A stretch of DNA of 17,441 bases from Lachnospiraceae bacterium UBA4380 (GTDB lineage: Bacteria > Bacillota > Clostridia > Lachnospirales > Lachnospiraceae): positions 1 through 17,441 of the forward strand of contig DGRU01000094.1 of the NCBI GenBank assembly GCA_002390025.1, written 5' to 3'. The position numbers and the translations under genes were made by a program. Below the pieces are notes generated by a model, which saw nothing but the letters and a program-made list of their open reading frames with translations, made no database searches and had not been told where the DNA came from. Each line of letters opens with the position of its first letter. Within the stretch, counting starts at the first letter, position 1. Positions 6,147 to 13,367 of this stretch are shown here, in pieces.

Positions 6147-8724
6147 CGATCGTTACGCCGGCATCTCCTTCACCGAAGTCGCCGATGCGGAAGGATCTGA
6201 TCCACTTCTGTCTGCGCAGGTATTGGTGGACAGCATTTCGGAGGGCGCCGGTGCCTTTGCCGTGGACGATGCGCACGCTCTGCAGATGGGAGACGCGGGC
6301 CTCATCGAGGTATTTGTCCAGTTTCCAGATGGCGTCATCCGTGGTAAGCCCCAGGAGGTTGAGCTCCGGAGATACGGAGGAACCCCGGGAGAGATCCATG
6401 TCCTTGCCGGAGGATGCTGCCTTGTCCGCGTCGCGGAAAGCGCGCTTCATGGCGCTGCCGGAACGCTTGCCGGAGCCTGCCGCGCCGCCGACGGGATTGC
6501 CGTAGGCGTCCAGGGTGTTGCCGAAGGCATCTTCGGCAACAAGGCGCAGGTCGGAGAGATCCACTTTGCTCTGGAGAATGCCGCAGCGGACACTCACCTT
6601 GCCGTTCCGGTCCGGAAGAGCGCTGACAGTGCCGGTCAGACCCATGGAGACTACACGTACCTTATCGCCGATATGCAGGTCGGAGGCACGGAGTTTTTTC
6701 CCGGCAGGGGCGGTGGGTTCCTTATCAAATTTCAGGGATGCATTCTTTTCATTTACCTTGTTGCGGAGGGCAGTGCGCGTGCGTTCCATAGAGGACAGGT
6801 CGCCGCCCTTTTTGCCGCCCTGGGAGGCCTTGCGGAGGTCGGAAATGGCCTGGTCGGCTTCCTCTTTGGCTTTGGCAAGAATGTCCCTTGCGTCTTCGTT
6901 GGCTTTCTGCAGGAGTTCTTCGCGTCTTTTTTCAAACTGACGCTCCTTGTTCTGCAGAGCTTTGCGCTCCTTCTCCAGGGATTCCCGCATCCGCGCGGAT
7001 TCCTCCTGTTCCTTATGCAGCTGCTGGCGGGCCTTTTCCAGGTCGGAGAGCAGATCCTCAAAGTTCTGGGCGTCCTGGCTGAGCTGTTCCTTTGCGGTCT
7101 CTATGATATAGTTGGGCAGTCCCAGTTTCTGAGAGATCGCGAAGGCATTACTCTTGCCGGGAATGCCGACCATGAGGCGGTAGGTGGGCTGCAGGGTCTC
7201 GACGTTGAATTCGCAGCTGGCATTTACGATCCCCTCTGTGCGCATGGCATAGGCCTTGAGCTCGGCGTAGTGGGTGGTTGCCAGCGTGCGGATCTTCCGC
7301 ACATGGCAGAAATTGAGGATGGAGATTGCCAGCGCAGCGCCCTCGGTGGGGTCAGTACCGGCGCCCAGTTCGTCGAAGAGGCACAGGCACTGGCGGTCGA
7401 CGCGGCGGAAAATATCCACAATGGTCTTCATATGTGAGGAAAAAGTGGACAGACTCTGCTCGATACTCTGCTCATCGCCGATGTCTGCAAAGACTTCGCG
7501 GAAGAGGGAGAGCTCGCTCCTGTCCCCGGCGGGGATATGGAGGCCTGCCATACCCATCAGCTCAAAGAGACCGACAGTCTTGAGCGTGACGGTTTTGCCG
7601 CCGGTATTGGGGCCGGTGATAATGACCATGTCATAATCGGAACCCAGTTCGATATCGATGGGAACGACTTTTTTGGAATCGATCAGAGGATGGCGCCCCT
7701 GACGGATATTGATATAAAATTTATCATTAAAAACAGGCCGGGTGGCATTCTGCTCCATTGCCAGGTCCGCGCGGGCGAAAATGAAATCCAGCTGTGTCAT
7801 ATTCTGCGCGTCGTCCTTGAGCTCCATGAGATGGTCGCCTGCCTCTGCAGAGAGCGCTGCAAGGATCTTCTCGATCTCCTTTTTCTCCTGTATTGCCAGT
7901 TCCCGCAGCTGGTTGTTGAGAGTGACGATGGCGGCGGGCTCGATAAAGAGGGTGGAGCCGGAGGAGGACTGGTCGTGAATGAGTCCGGGAACCTGGGATT
8001 TATATTCGGCCTTGACGGGGATACAGTAGCGGTCGCCGCGCAGGGTGATCACGTTGTCCTGCAGATAGGCGGAATAGGTCGTGTTGACCATCTTTGCCAG
8101 CTGCTGATGAACCTTGTCCCCGGTCAGCTGCATTTCCCGACGCACCTTGCAAAGTGCCGGTGAGGCGTCGTCGGCGACCTGTTCCTCGGAGAGAATGCAG
8201 CGCCGGATCTCCGCCGACAGGGAAGGGACAGGGTAGAGGCAGTCGAAGAGGTCAAAGAGGACATCGGGCTTATCTTCTGTCTGGTCTGCGCCGGCATTGC
8301 TTATGGCAGGCTGATTCCTCTTATCGGAGGAGTCGTTTCTGCCGGATTTTTTTGCATCTGCCTTGTTCCGGAGCCTGATCTCAGACCGATCGCCGTCCTT
8401 GCTCAGGCCGTAATTTCTGATCCTTCCGACATTGTCCAGGAAGGAGGCCAGCTGCAGAAGTTCGGGCATGGAAAGAGACGCGCCTACGGAGAGTGCGCCG
8501 AACATATAGTTGAAATCCCGGTTGTTTCCGAAGGATATGGAGCCCTTGCGGAATAAATGCGAGAGCGCGGATTCAGTCTGTGCCTGCGCGTGTTCGATCT
8601 CAAACAGGTTGTCCATGGGAACCAGCTCCCGGCACAGCTTCTTGCCGGGCTGGGAGTCCGCATGCTCCTCCAGCTTGGAAATAATCTTGTCATATTCTAC
8701 GATATGGAGTACTTTTTCGTTCAT
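6130..8724 (-). CDS. mutS2: MutS2 ATPase with C-terminal Smr domain
   Basis: An 864-residue MutS2, somewhat longer than the usual 780-790. Related proteins bind branched DNA and suppress homologous recombination, and in Bacillus MutS2 also acts on collided ribosomes. Domains: N-terminal core and clamp (1-350), ATPase with Walker A GPNTGGKT (371-378) and Walker B LCLFDE (447-452), a long charged coiled coil (about 560-632), a KOW-like segment (about 678-730) and an Smr domain (about 785-864) with HGKGTGALR (821-829). The Smr LDLxG motif reads LNLLG (788-792), with Asn for Asp. Extra length comes from a hydrophilic insert at about 120-153 and a linker at about 735-780. Start 8724 is chosen from the family N-terminus (MNEKVLHIVEYDKI) and CAGGTA at 8731-8736. 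The frame continues upstream but only as antisense of the next gene. Confidence 0.95.
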   Translation of the reverse strand: MNEKVLHIVEYDKIISKLEEHADSQPGKKLCRELVPMDNLFEIEHAQAQTESALSHLFRKGSISFGNNRDFNYMFGALSVGASLSMPELLQLASFLDNVGRIRNYGLSKDGDRSEIRLRNKADAKKSGRNDSSDKRNQPAISNAGADQTEDKPDVLFDLFDCLYPVPSLSAEIRRCILSEEQVADDASPALCKVRREMQLTGDKVHQQLAKMVNTTYSAYLQDNVITLRGDRYCIPVKAEYKSQVPGLIHDQSSSGSTLFIEPAAIVTLNNQLRELAIQEKKEIEKILAALSAEAGDHLMELKDDAQNMTQLDFIFARADLAMEQNATRPVFNDKFYINIRQGRHPLIDSKKVVPIDIELGSDYDMVIITGPNTGGKTVTLKTVGLFELMGMAGLHIPAGDRSELSLFREVFADIGDEQSIEQSLSTFSSHMKTIVDIFRRVDRQCLCLFDELGAGTDPTEGAALAISILNFCHVRKIRTLATTHYAELKAYAMRTEGIVNASCEFNVETLQPTYRLMVGIPGKSNAFAISQKLGLPNYIIETAKEQLSQDAQNFEDLLSDLEKARQQLHKEQEESARMRESLEKERKALQNKERQFEKRREELLQKANEDARDILAKAKEEADQAISDLRKASQGGKKGGDLSSMERTRTALRNKVNEKNASLKFDKEPTAPAGKKLRASDLHIGDKVRVVSMGLTGTVSALPDRNGKVSVRCGILQSKVDLSDLRLVAEDAFGNTLDAYGNPVGGAAGSGKRSGSAMKRAFRDADKAASSGKDMDLSRGSSVSPELNLLGLTTDDAIWKLDKYLDEARVSHLQSVRIVHGKGTGALRNAVHQYLRRQKWIRSFRIGDFGEGDAGVTIVTLKD

Positions 8725-8781
8725 ATATCTTACCTGAAAACGATATTGCATTGTCTTACAGTGACGGTCATTGATTGTATT

Positions 8782-8811
8782 AGTATAGCACAGAGGGTCT
8801 GCGTTTGTCGA
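8782..8811 (-). promoter_or_regulatory. Sigma-A-like promoter of mutS2
   Basis: On the - strand a -35 box TCGACA (8806-8811) is followed by 18 bases and an extended -10 TGCTATACT (-10 hexamer 8782-8787). Transcription would begin near 8775, about 50 bases before the mutS2 ATG. It belongs to the 358-base divergent region 8725-9082, which has no gene and otherwise holds three tandem arrays and the opposing promoter at 8949-8977. Confidence 0.65.
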
Positions 8812-8823
8812 AATGCCTTCGTT

Positions 8824-8850
8824 ACTGTCACGACTGTCACGACTGTCACG
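8824..8850. repeat. Three perfect 9-nt direct repeats upstream of the mutS2 promoter
   Basis: ACTGTCACG occurs three times without a gap (8824-8832, 8833-8841, 8842-8850). On the mutS2 strand the unit is CGTGACAGT, and the array ends 12 bases upstream of the -35 box, a position used by activators. It may be a regulator site or just another slippage-derived array. Confidence 0.8.
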
Positions 8851-8894
8851 TCCCCTTGAGAGGCTTGACAGCAGCTTGCGTTCGCCCATGCAAA

Positions 8895-8936
8895 ATTCGC
8901 TGTGCGAATGGTACGTGAATGGCATGTGAACGGCAG
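8895..8936. repeat. Hairpin followed by an 11-nt degenerate tandem repeat
   Basis: ATTCGC (8895-8900) and GCGAAT (8904-8909) form a perfect 6-bp inverted repeat around a 3-base loop. From 8904 three 11-nt units follow: GCGAATGGTAC, GTGAATGGCAT and GTGAACGGCAG (to 8936). This is the middle one of three distinct arrays in the divergent region. Confidence 0.45.
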
Positions 8937-8948
8937 CGATGATTGTGG

Positions 8949-8977
8949 TTTTCATTTTTTGTTTCTGATAGTATACT
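8949..8977 (+). promoter_or_regulatory. Probable promoter of the HtrA-like gene
   Basis: A -35 box TTTTCA (8949-8954) is separated by 17 bases from the -10 box TATACT (8972-8977). Transcription would start near 8984 and give a leader of about 100 bases that contains the 18-nt repeat array just before the start codon at 9083. Confidence 0.5.
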
Positions 8978-9024
8978 GAGATGCAGATATTCGAACAGAC
9001 TTCGAGGCAGTCTGGACTGAACAT

Positions 9025-9078
9025 TTCTTTATAGAAAGGAACGTCTTTATAAAAAAGAACGTCTTTGTAGAAAAGAAC
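9025..9078. repeat. 18-nt tandem repeat, three units, directly before the HtrA-like start
   Basis: TTCTTTATAGAAAGGAAC (9025-9042), GTCTTTATAAAAAAGAAC (9043-9060) and GTCTTTGTAGAAAAGAAC (9061-9078) are contiguous. Each unit can fold weakly (CTTT with AAAG) and carries a purine stretch; only the first has a good AAAGGA. The array ends 4 bases before ATG 9083, so the last unit supplies the poor ribosome site. Copy number could change leader folding and translation. Confidence 0.85.
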
Positions 9079-9082
9079 GGAT

Positions 9083-10462
9083 ATGGAAGATAAGAGAAAA
9101 AACCATCTGCAGGATGATACGATCATGCAGGATCCTGAAAATATCATCAAAAACAGCGAGGCGGATACAGAAGACATCGTCGATTTCATGCATGAGGAGA
9201 TCAAAAAGCGCCCCATGAACCGCAGAAAGTTTCTGCGGGTTGCCAGGGACACGATGGCTGTCGCAGTTCTGTTCGGCGTAGTCTCCTGTGTTGTCTTCTC
9301 AATTCTGCTGCCGATCGTCAACAATGTGCTGAATTTCGGTTCGGAGACAACCGAGACCGTTACCTTTCCGGAAGAAAAACCCAGTGAGGAACTCACACCT
9401 GAAGACATGGTGGAAAACGAGCGGAAGAAGGAAGCCACTGAGCAGAGGGAGCAGATCAGCAGGGAACTGGACTCCCTTCTGGACGAAAAGATCATCGGGA
9501 TCGAGCAGTACAAGCGAATCAGTGCCTCCCTGCAGAATCTGGCCCAGGAGAATTCCGACATGATCGTGGCGGTTTCTAGGATCACCGCTGATACGGACTG
9601 GTTTAATGACGCCTATGAAAACAGGGATACGGCAGCCGGTCTTGTGACGAAAAAAACAGATACAAATATTTACATTCTGGTACAGAGCCGGCGGATCGAG
9701 GATGCCCACCGCATCATTGTGACCTTTCATGACGGAACCGAGGCGGAGGCAGAGATTGCGGGTTCTGACAGCATCACGGGTTTATCTGTTCTGTCTGTGC
9801 CCTCAGCTTCTGTTCCGGTCGGGATCAGGACGAACATCAAGGAGGCTGTCTTCGGATCTTCCGCAAAGAATATCATCACAGGCGCCCCTGTAATTGCCAT
9901 CGGAAGCCCCACCGGAACTCTGGGATCCGTGATCTTCGGGAATGTCACCGGTGCGGACGACAATCTACAACTGCCGGATAATGACCTCTGCCGTCTCTCT
10001 ACAGATATGTACGGAAGCGGTGATGCCACGGGATTTCTCATTAATCTGGACGGTGCGGTTGTCGGAATGATCGATATGCAGTACCGGGATAACGATATTC
10101 CAAATATGCTCTGTGCGGTCGGTATTTCAGAGCTGCGCCCCATCATCCGCAGAATGGAATCCGGGAGCACAAAGTCATTTCTGGGAGTCAGGGGGATCGA
10201 TGTCACCAATGAGATCAGCGAGGCCAACAACATTCCGGTCGGCGTATGGGTGACTCGTGTGGAGGATGATTCCCCGGCCATGGCGGCGGGTATTCAGAAG
10301 GGGGATGTCATTACAGGATTCGGGAATGATGATATTCTCCATATGGCGGGACTGATCGTGAAGCTTGAGATGACCGATCCCGGACAGAATGTGACTCTCC
10401 GCATCAAAAGGCGAAACGGTGCCAGTTTTGAAGAAATCAAGGTCAATGTCACCATGCAGTAA
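9083..10462 (+). CDS. Membrane-anchored HtrA/S1C-like pseudo-protease with PDZ domain
   Basis: A 459-residue protein. A charged cytoplasmic N-terminus (1-56) is followed by one transmembrane helix (57-81), an acidic, partly coiled linker (about 95-150), a trypsin-like S1C domain (about 155-355) and a PDZ domain (about 366-455, with VTRVEDDSPAMAAGIQKGDVI). The fold aligns without gaps to DegS-type proteases around the active site, but the triad is gone. IYILVQSRRIEDA has Arg203 where His is expected, GSDSITGLSVL has Gly233 in place of Asp, and GSGDATGFLI has Ala315 in place of the Ser of GNSGG. It is therefore very unlikely to cleave peptides. A scaffold, chaperone or PDZ-mediated sensing role outside the membrane is an inference. 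The frame is intact with normal composition, so this is not simple decay. The start at 9083 has only a weak ribosome site (AAGAACGG). Confidence 0.88.
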   Translation: MEDKRKNHLQDDTIMQDPENIIKNSEADTEDIVDFMHEEIKKRPMNRRKFLRVARDTMAVAVLFGVVSCVVFSILLPIVNNVLNFGSETTETVTFPEEKPSEELTPEDMVENERKKEATEQREQISRELDSLLDEKIIGIEQYKRISASLQNLAQENSDMIVAVSRITADTDWFNDAYENRDTAAGLVTKKTDTNIYILVQSRRIEDAHRIIVTFHDGTEAEAEIAGSDSITGLSVLSVPSASVPVGIRTNIKEAVFGSSAKNIITGAPVIAIGSPTGTLGSVIFGNVTGADDNLQLPDNDLCRLSTDMYGSGDATGFLINLDGAVVGMIDMQYRDNDIPNMLCAVGISELRPIIRRMESGSTKSFLGVRGIDVTNEISEANNIPVGVWVTRVEDDSPAMAAGIQKGDVITGFGNDDILHMAGLIVKLEMTDPGQNVTLRIKRRNGASFEEIKVNVTMQ

Positions 10463-10540
10463 GTTTAACAGATTCCGGCAGCTTTTTTGCAGGCCGGGAG
10501 TCTCAACAGTTGCCAAAATACTTAGAAAGAGAAAAGGAAA

Positions 10541-11485
10541 ATGCGATACATCAGTGATCTGAAGGACGGAAGCAGTGTAAAGGATATCTATCTCTGCAAA
10601 AAGAGACAGTCTCTTGTAACGAGAGCGGGAAAGGCATACGAGACGCTGACATTCCAGGACAAGACAGGAACCATCGATGCCAAGATCTGGGATCCGGACA
10701 GCATGGGAATCGGAGAGTTCGGAGAGATGGATTACGTGGATGTCTCCGGAGAAGTGATCACCTTCCAGGGACATTTGCAGCTGAATGTCCGCCGTGCCAG
10801 ACTCTGCCACGAAGGGGAATATGACCCCTCCGATTATCTGCCGGTTTCCGAGCGGAATGTCGACGACATGTACAAGACAATCCTGAAGTTTGTGGATTCC
10901 ATTGAAAATCCTTACCTGAAACAGCTGCTGGAAATGTTTTTTGTGGAGGATAAAGAGTTTGTCAAAGCTTTTAAACTGTCTTCGGCCGCAAAATCCGTAC
11001 ACCACGGTTTTATCGGCGGACTCTGCGAACACACCCTGGGCGTTGCCCAGCTATGCCATTTCTACTGCAAGTGCTATCCGCTCCTCAAGCGCGACCTCCT
11101 CGTGAGCGTCGCTCTGCTGCATGATATCGGCAAGGTGCGCGAACTCTCCGCCTTCCCCCGCAATGACTACACGGAAGAGGGGCAGCTGATCGGCCACATC
11201 GTCATCGGCTGCGAGATGATCAACGAAAAGATCAAAGAGATCGACGGATTCCCGCCTGTCCTTGCGGCAGAGGTGCGCCACTGCATCCTGGCTCACCACG
11301 GCGAATATGAATTCGGATCTCCCAAGAAACCCGCCATCATCGAGGCGGCGGCCCTCAACTTTGCCGACAACACCGACGCCAAGATGGAAATCTTCAAGGA
11401 AGCCATCCAGGGAACCACTGTCGGCGAAGGCTGGATCGGCTATCAGAACTTCCTTTCTACCAACGTGAGAAAGACCACCATCTGA
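10541..11485 (+). CDS. yhaM: 3'-5' exoribonuclease YhaM family (OB fold plus HD domain)
   Basis: A 314-residue protein of the usual YhaM length. An N-terminal OB-fold nucleic-acid-binding domain (about 1-90: LTFQDKTGTIDAKIWD, then VDVSGEVITFQGHLQLNV) is followed by a metal-dependent HD phosphohydrolase domain. HD ligands are visible as HHGFIGGLCEHT (154-165), LLHDIGK (192-198) and a later HCILAHHGEYEFGSP. YhaM trims RNA or DNA from the 3' end in a metal-dependent way and takes part in mRNA turnover in Firmicutes. The ATG at 10541 follows AAAAGGAAA closely. It lies 78 bases after the HtrA-like gene in the same direction, so cotranscription is possible. Its TGA stop begins a short tandem repeat. 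Confidence 0.92.
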   Translation: MRYISDLKDGSSVKDIYLCKKRQSLVTRAGKAYETLTFQDKTGTIDAKIWDPDSMGIGEFGEMDYVDVSGEVITFQGHLQLNVRRARLCHEGEYDPSDYLPVSERNVDDMYKTILKFVDSIENPYLKQLLEMFFVEDKEFVKAFKLSSAAKSVHHGFIGGLCEHTLGVAQLCHFYCKCYPLLKRDLLVSVALLHDIGKVRELSAFPRNDYTEEGQLIGHIVIGCEMINEKIKEIDGFPPVLAAEVRHCILAHHGEYEFGSPKKPAIIEAAALNFADNTDAKMEIFKEAIQGTTVGEGWIGYQNFLSTNVRKTTI

Positions 11486-11503
11486 ACTGAAATGAAACTG
11501 AAA
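11483..11503. repeat. 10/11-nt tandem duplication starting at the yhaM stop
   Basis: TGAACTGAAA (11483-11492) and TGAAACTGAAA (11493-11503) are adjacent; the first three bases are the yhaM stop codon. The copies differ by a single inserted A. The array runs directly into the REP-like inverted repeat. Confidence 0.6.
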
Positions 11504-11504
11504 T

Positions 11505-11531
11505 GGGGACGGTCCTTTTGTATCTGTCCCC
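11505..11531. repeat. REP-like inverted repeat (GGGGAC...GTCCCC)
   Basis: GGGGAC (11505-11510) and GTCCCC (11526-11531) flank a pyrimidine-rich centre GGTCCTTTTGTATCT. The form GGGGACGGTCCTTTTGT resembles a dispersed GGGGACGGTTCTTTTGTCCC-type element that I recall from many clostridial genomes, often near IS200-like REP transposases. That recollection is not a database result. No transposase is present here. The lack of a T run after the stem argues against a terminator. It sits in the 154-base gap between yhaM and the flavin-barrel gene. Confidence 0.5.
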
Positions 11532-11639
11532 GAATCTCAAATTATATGATATAGTGATTACGGAAACACCTCAGACAATCGCGAATAAATATTTTTCTAA
11601 ACGAATTAACGGTACCGACATTGAAAGGAGCAGAAGATT

Positions 11640-12035
11640 ATGAAGGAAGTATTACAGTTTTTACAGGATGCAGGCGTCTTTTATATTGCAACTGCAGATG
11701 GAGACCAGCCCAGGGTCCGTCCCTTCGGCGCCATCAATGAATTTGATGGAAAGATCTATATCATCACCAGCAATGAAAAAGACGTTTACAAACAGATGCA
11801 GAAGAACCCGAAGGTGGAAATTTCGGCTATGAACAAGGAAGGCAAATGGATCAGGCTCAGCTGCCAGGTGGTCCGCGATGACAGGACGGAAGCGAAAAAG
11901 TCCATGCTGGATGCCAATCCTTCCCTCCGCGCCATGTACAGCGAAGAGGACGGAAAAATGGAAGTCCTCTATTTCCAAAATGCAAGTGCAACTATCTGCT
12001 CCTTCACGGAAGCGCCTGTATCCTATCAGTTCTGA
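11640..12035 (+). CDS. Pyridoxamine 5'-phosphate oxidase-like flavin split-barrel protein
   Basis: A 131-residue single-domain protein of the PNPOx-like/NimA-like split-barrel group, which binds FMN or related flavins as a dimer. The pattern VLQFLQDAGVFYIATADGDQPRVRPFGAINEFDGKIY is typical: an N-terminal helix, then a barrel strand that ends in the RVRPF flavin-phosphate contact (residues 25-29). NEKDVYKQMQKNPKVEISA (45-63) and a WIRLSCQV strand (68-75) follow. It is too short for true pyridoxamine phosphate oxidase; a general reductase or flavin-linked role is likely but the substrate is unknown. AAAGGAG (11624-11630) fixes the start. No nearby partner genes clarify its function. Confidence 0.88.
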   Translation: MKEVLQFLQDAGVFYIATADGDQPRVRPFGAINEFDGKIYIITSNEKDVYKQMQKNPKVEISAMNKEGKWIRLSCQVVRDDRTEAKKSMLDANPSLRAMYSEEDGKMEVLYFQNASATICSFTEAPVSYQF

Positions 12036-12150
12036 TCACAGGCTAAAACGCATGACTAATGGATTTTCTGCTTTCTGACAGGATGGACGCACAATTGCTT
12101 CAATAGAGGATGCCGCCGCGTAAAAGTGCTCCTGCACGAAAGGTAAATAT

Positions 12151-13296
12151 ATGAAGATTGTATTAGCCGGCAAAATTGATTCCTCAAATGCATTTGATTG
12201 GGAGGAAAAGATCCGGGAACAGCTGGCGGGAAAAGAAGGAGAGCCTATCGTACTGGATGCAGCACCGCTGGAATATATTTCCAGTGCAGGACTCCGTTTG
12301 ATCCTGCGCATGAAAAAGAAGTTCCCTGACATCCGCCTCATCAATGCCGGTCCGGAAGTATACGGAATTCTGGAAACGACAGGATTTACTGAGATCATAC
12401 AGGTAGAAAAGGCTTATCGTGCCGTCTCGGTGCAGGGATGCGAAGTGATTGGGCACGGAGCGAACGGTACGATCTACCGCATTGATCAGGACACTGTCGT
12501 CAAAGTCTATAAAGAGGCCGATGCGCTCCACGAGATCCAAAAGGAAAGGCAGCTCGCAAAGCTTGCACTCATCCTCGGGATTCCCACCGCAATCTCCTAT
12601 GATGTGGTCCGTGTGGGGGACAACTTCGGTTCGGAGTTTGAATTTCTCAATGCGCGTTCTCTTACCGGAATCCTCATAGAAGAGCCGGACAGGCTGGACT
12701 GGTGTGTCCATGAATATGTGAAAATGCTTCGCCTGATTCACTCGACTTTGGTTCCGGCGGGAAAGCTTCCGGACATGAAGGAGACAGTACTCTCCTGGAC
12801 CGGATTCCTGCAGAACTATCTGCCTGCGCAGGCAGGGGAAAAGCTGGTCTCGCTTGTGGAAGCTGTTCCCCATAACGACCACATGATCCACGGTGATTAC
12901 CACACCAAAAACCTGGTGCTGCAGAAGGACGAGGTACTTCTGATCGACATGGATACTCTTGCGGTCGGCCACCCCATCTTTGAGCTGGCAAGTATATTCA
13001 ACGCATATAATGGATTCAGCGAGATCGACCACACAAGGATCGAACGCTTCCAGGGCATCGATCGGGAAACCGGATTGACATTCTGGCACAAATGTCTTGA
13101 GGAATATCTGGAAACGGACAATGAAAACAGAATCCGCGAGGTCGAAAACAAGGCCCGCATCATCGGCTATACCCGCCTGATCCGCCGCGCGATCCGTAGA
13201 AATCAAATGGAGACAGAGGAAGGCAGAAAAGAAATCGAACACTGGAAGAAAGAGCTGATCGAGCTTCTGAGAGTGACAGATACCCTTCTTTTCTGA
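12151..13296 (+). CDS. STAS domain fused to an aminoglycoside-phosphotransferase-like kinase
   Basis: A 381-residue two-domain protein. Residues 1-90 form a STAS (anti-sigma-factor antagonist-like) domain whose core YISSAGLRLILRM contains Ser45, aligned with the phosphorylated Ser58 of Bacillus SpoIIAA. Residues about 95-340 form a protein-kinase-like/APH fold: Gly-rich loop GHGANGTIYR (101-110), VVKVYK with Lys118, catalytic HGDYHTKN (247-254) and metal-binding LIDMDT (264-269). The kinase part resembles the TIGR02172 family of unknown function. The substrate is not known. The fusion suggests a switch in which the STAS part senses or tethers a partner while the kinase phosphorylates a small molecule or protein. 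The start is supported by AAAGG at about 12139-12143. No sigma factor or anti-sigma kinase gene is nearby. Confidence 0.85.
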   Translation: MKIVLAGKIDSSNAFDWEEKIREQLAGKEGEPIVLDAAPLEYISSAGLRLILRMKKKFPDIRLINAGPEVYGILETTGFTEIIQVEKAYRAVSVQGCEVIGHGANGTIYRIDQDTVVKVYKEADALHEIQKERQLAKLALILGIPTAISYDVVRVGDNFGSEFEFLNARSLTGILIEEPDRLDWCVHEYVKMLRLIHSTLVPAGKLPDMKETVLSWTGFLQNYLPAQAGEKLVSLVEAVPHNDHMIHGDYHTKNLVLQKDEVLLIDMDTLAVGHPIFELASIFNAYNGFSEIDHTRIERFQGIDRETGLTFWHKCLEEYLETDNENRIREVENKARIIGYTRLIRRAIRRNQMETEEGRKEIEHWKKELIELLRVTDTLLF

Positions 13297-13367
13297 CAAA
13301 AGCAGGGCGGCTGCAAACATCCTGCGATCGCATCGGAGAAAACGCCTTCGCGTATTTTTCCTCGCGC

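Noticed and set aside
5992..7437. Open + strand frame of 481 codons
   Set aside because: It lies opposite the response regulator start, the repeat array and the Smr/ATPase half of mutS2; its composition is that of a shadow frame and it has no domain or ribosome site.
8148..8370. Hydrophilic stretch in MutS2 (about residues 120-153) as a sign of frameshift
   Set aside because: The frame stays open and the family sequence resumes correctly on both sides, so it is an insert and not a frameshift.
9218..9325. Twin-arginine-like NRRKFLR before the transmembrane helix of the HtrA-like protein
   Set aside because: It sits 46 residues into the protein with an uncleaved-looking helix after it; the positive charges are explained by the positive-inside rule for a membrane anchor.
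8725..9585. Upstream extension of the mutS2 frame to 9585, giving over 1,100 residues
   Set aside because: The extra part is antisense to the HtrA-like gene and crosses the promoters and repeats; MutS2 proteins start with the MNEKVLHIVEYDK segment at 8724, which has its own ribosome site.
10475..10497. CCGGC...GCCGG hairpin between the HtrA-like gene and yhaM as a terminator
   Set aside because: The T run is in the loop, not after the stem, and the pairing is short with mismatches.
12280..12300. Possible loss of the STAS phosphosite because the motif reads ISSAG instead of DSSG
   Set aside because: Aligning with SpoIIAA (Asp57-Ser58-Ser59-Gly60, from memory) puts Ser58 opposite Ser45, so the phosphorylatable serine is kept.
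12184..13320. Open - strand frame of 378 codons
   Set aside because: It is fully antisense to the STAS-kinase fusion, which has clear motifs; the - strand product shows no recognisable domain.
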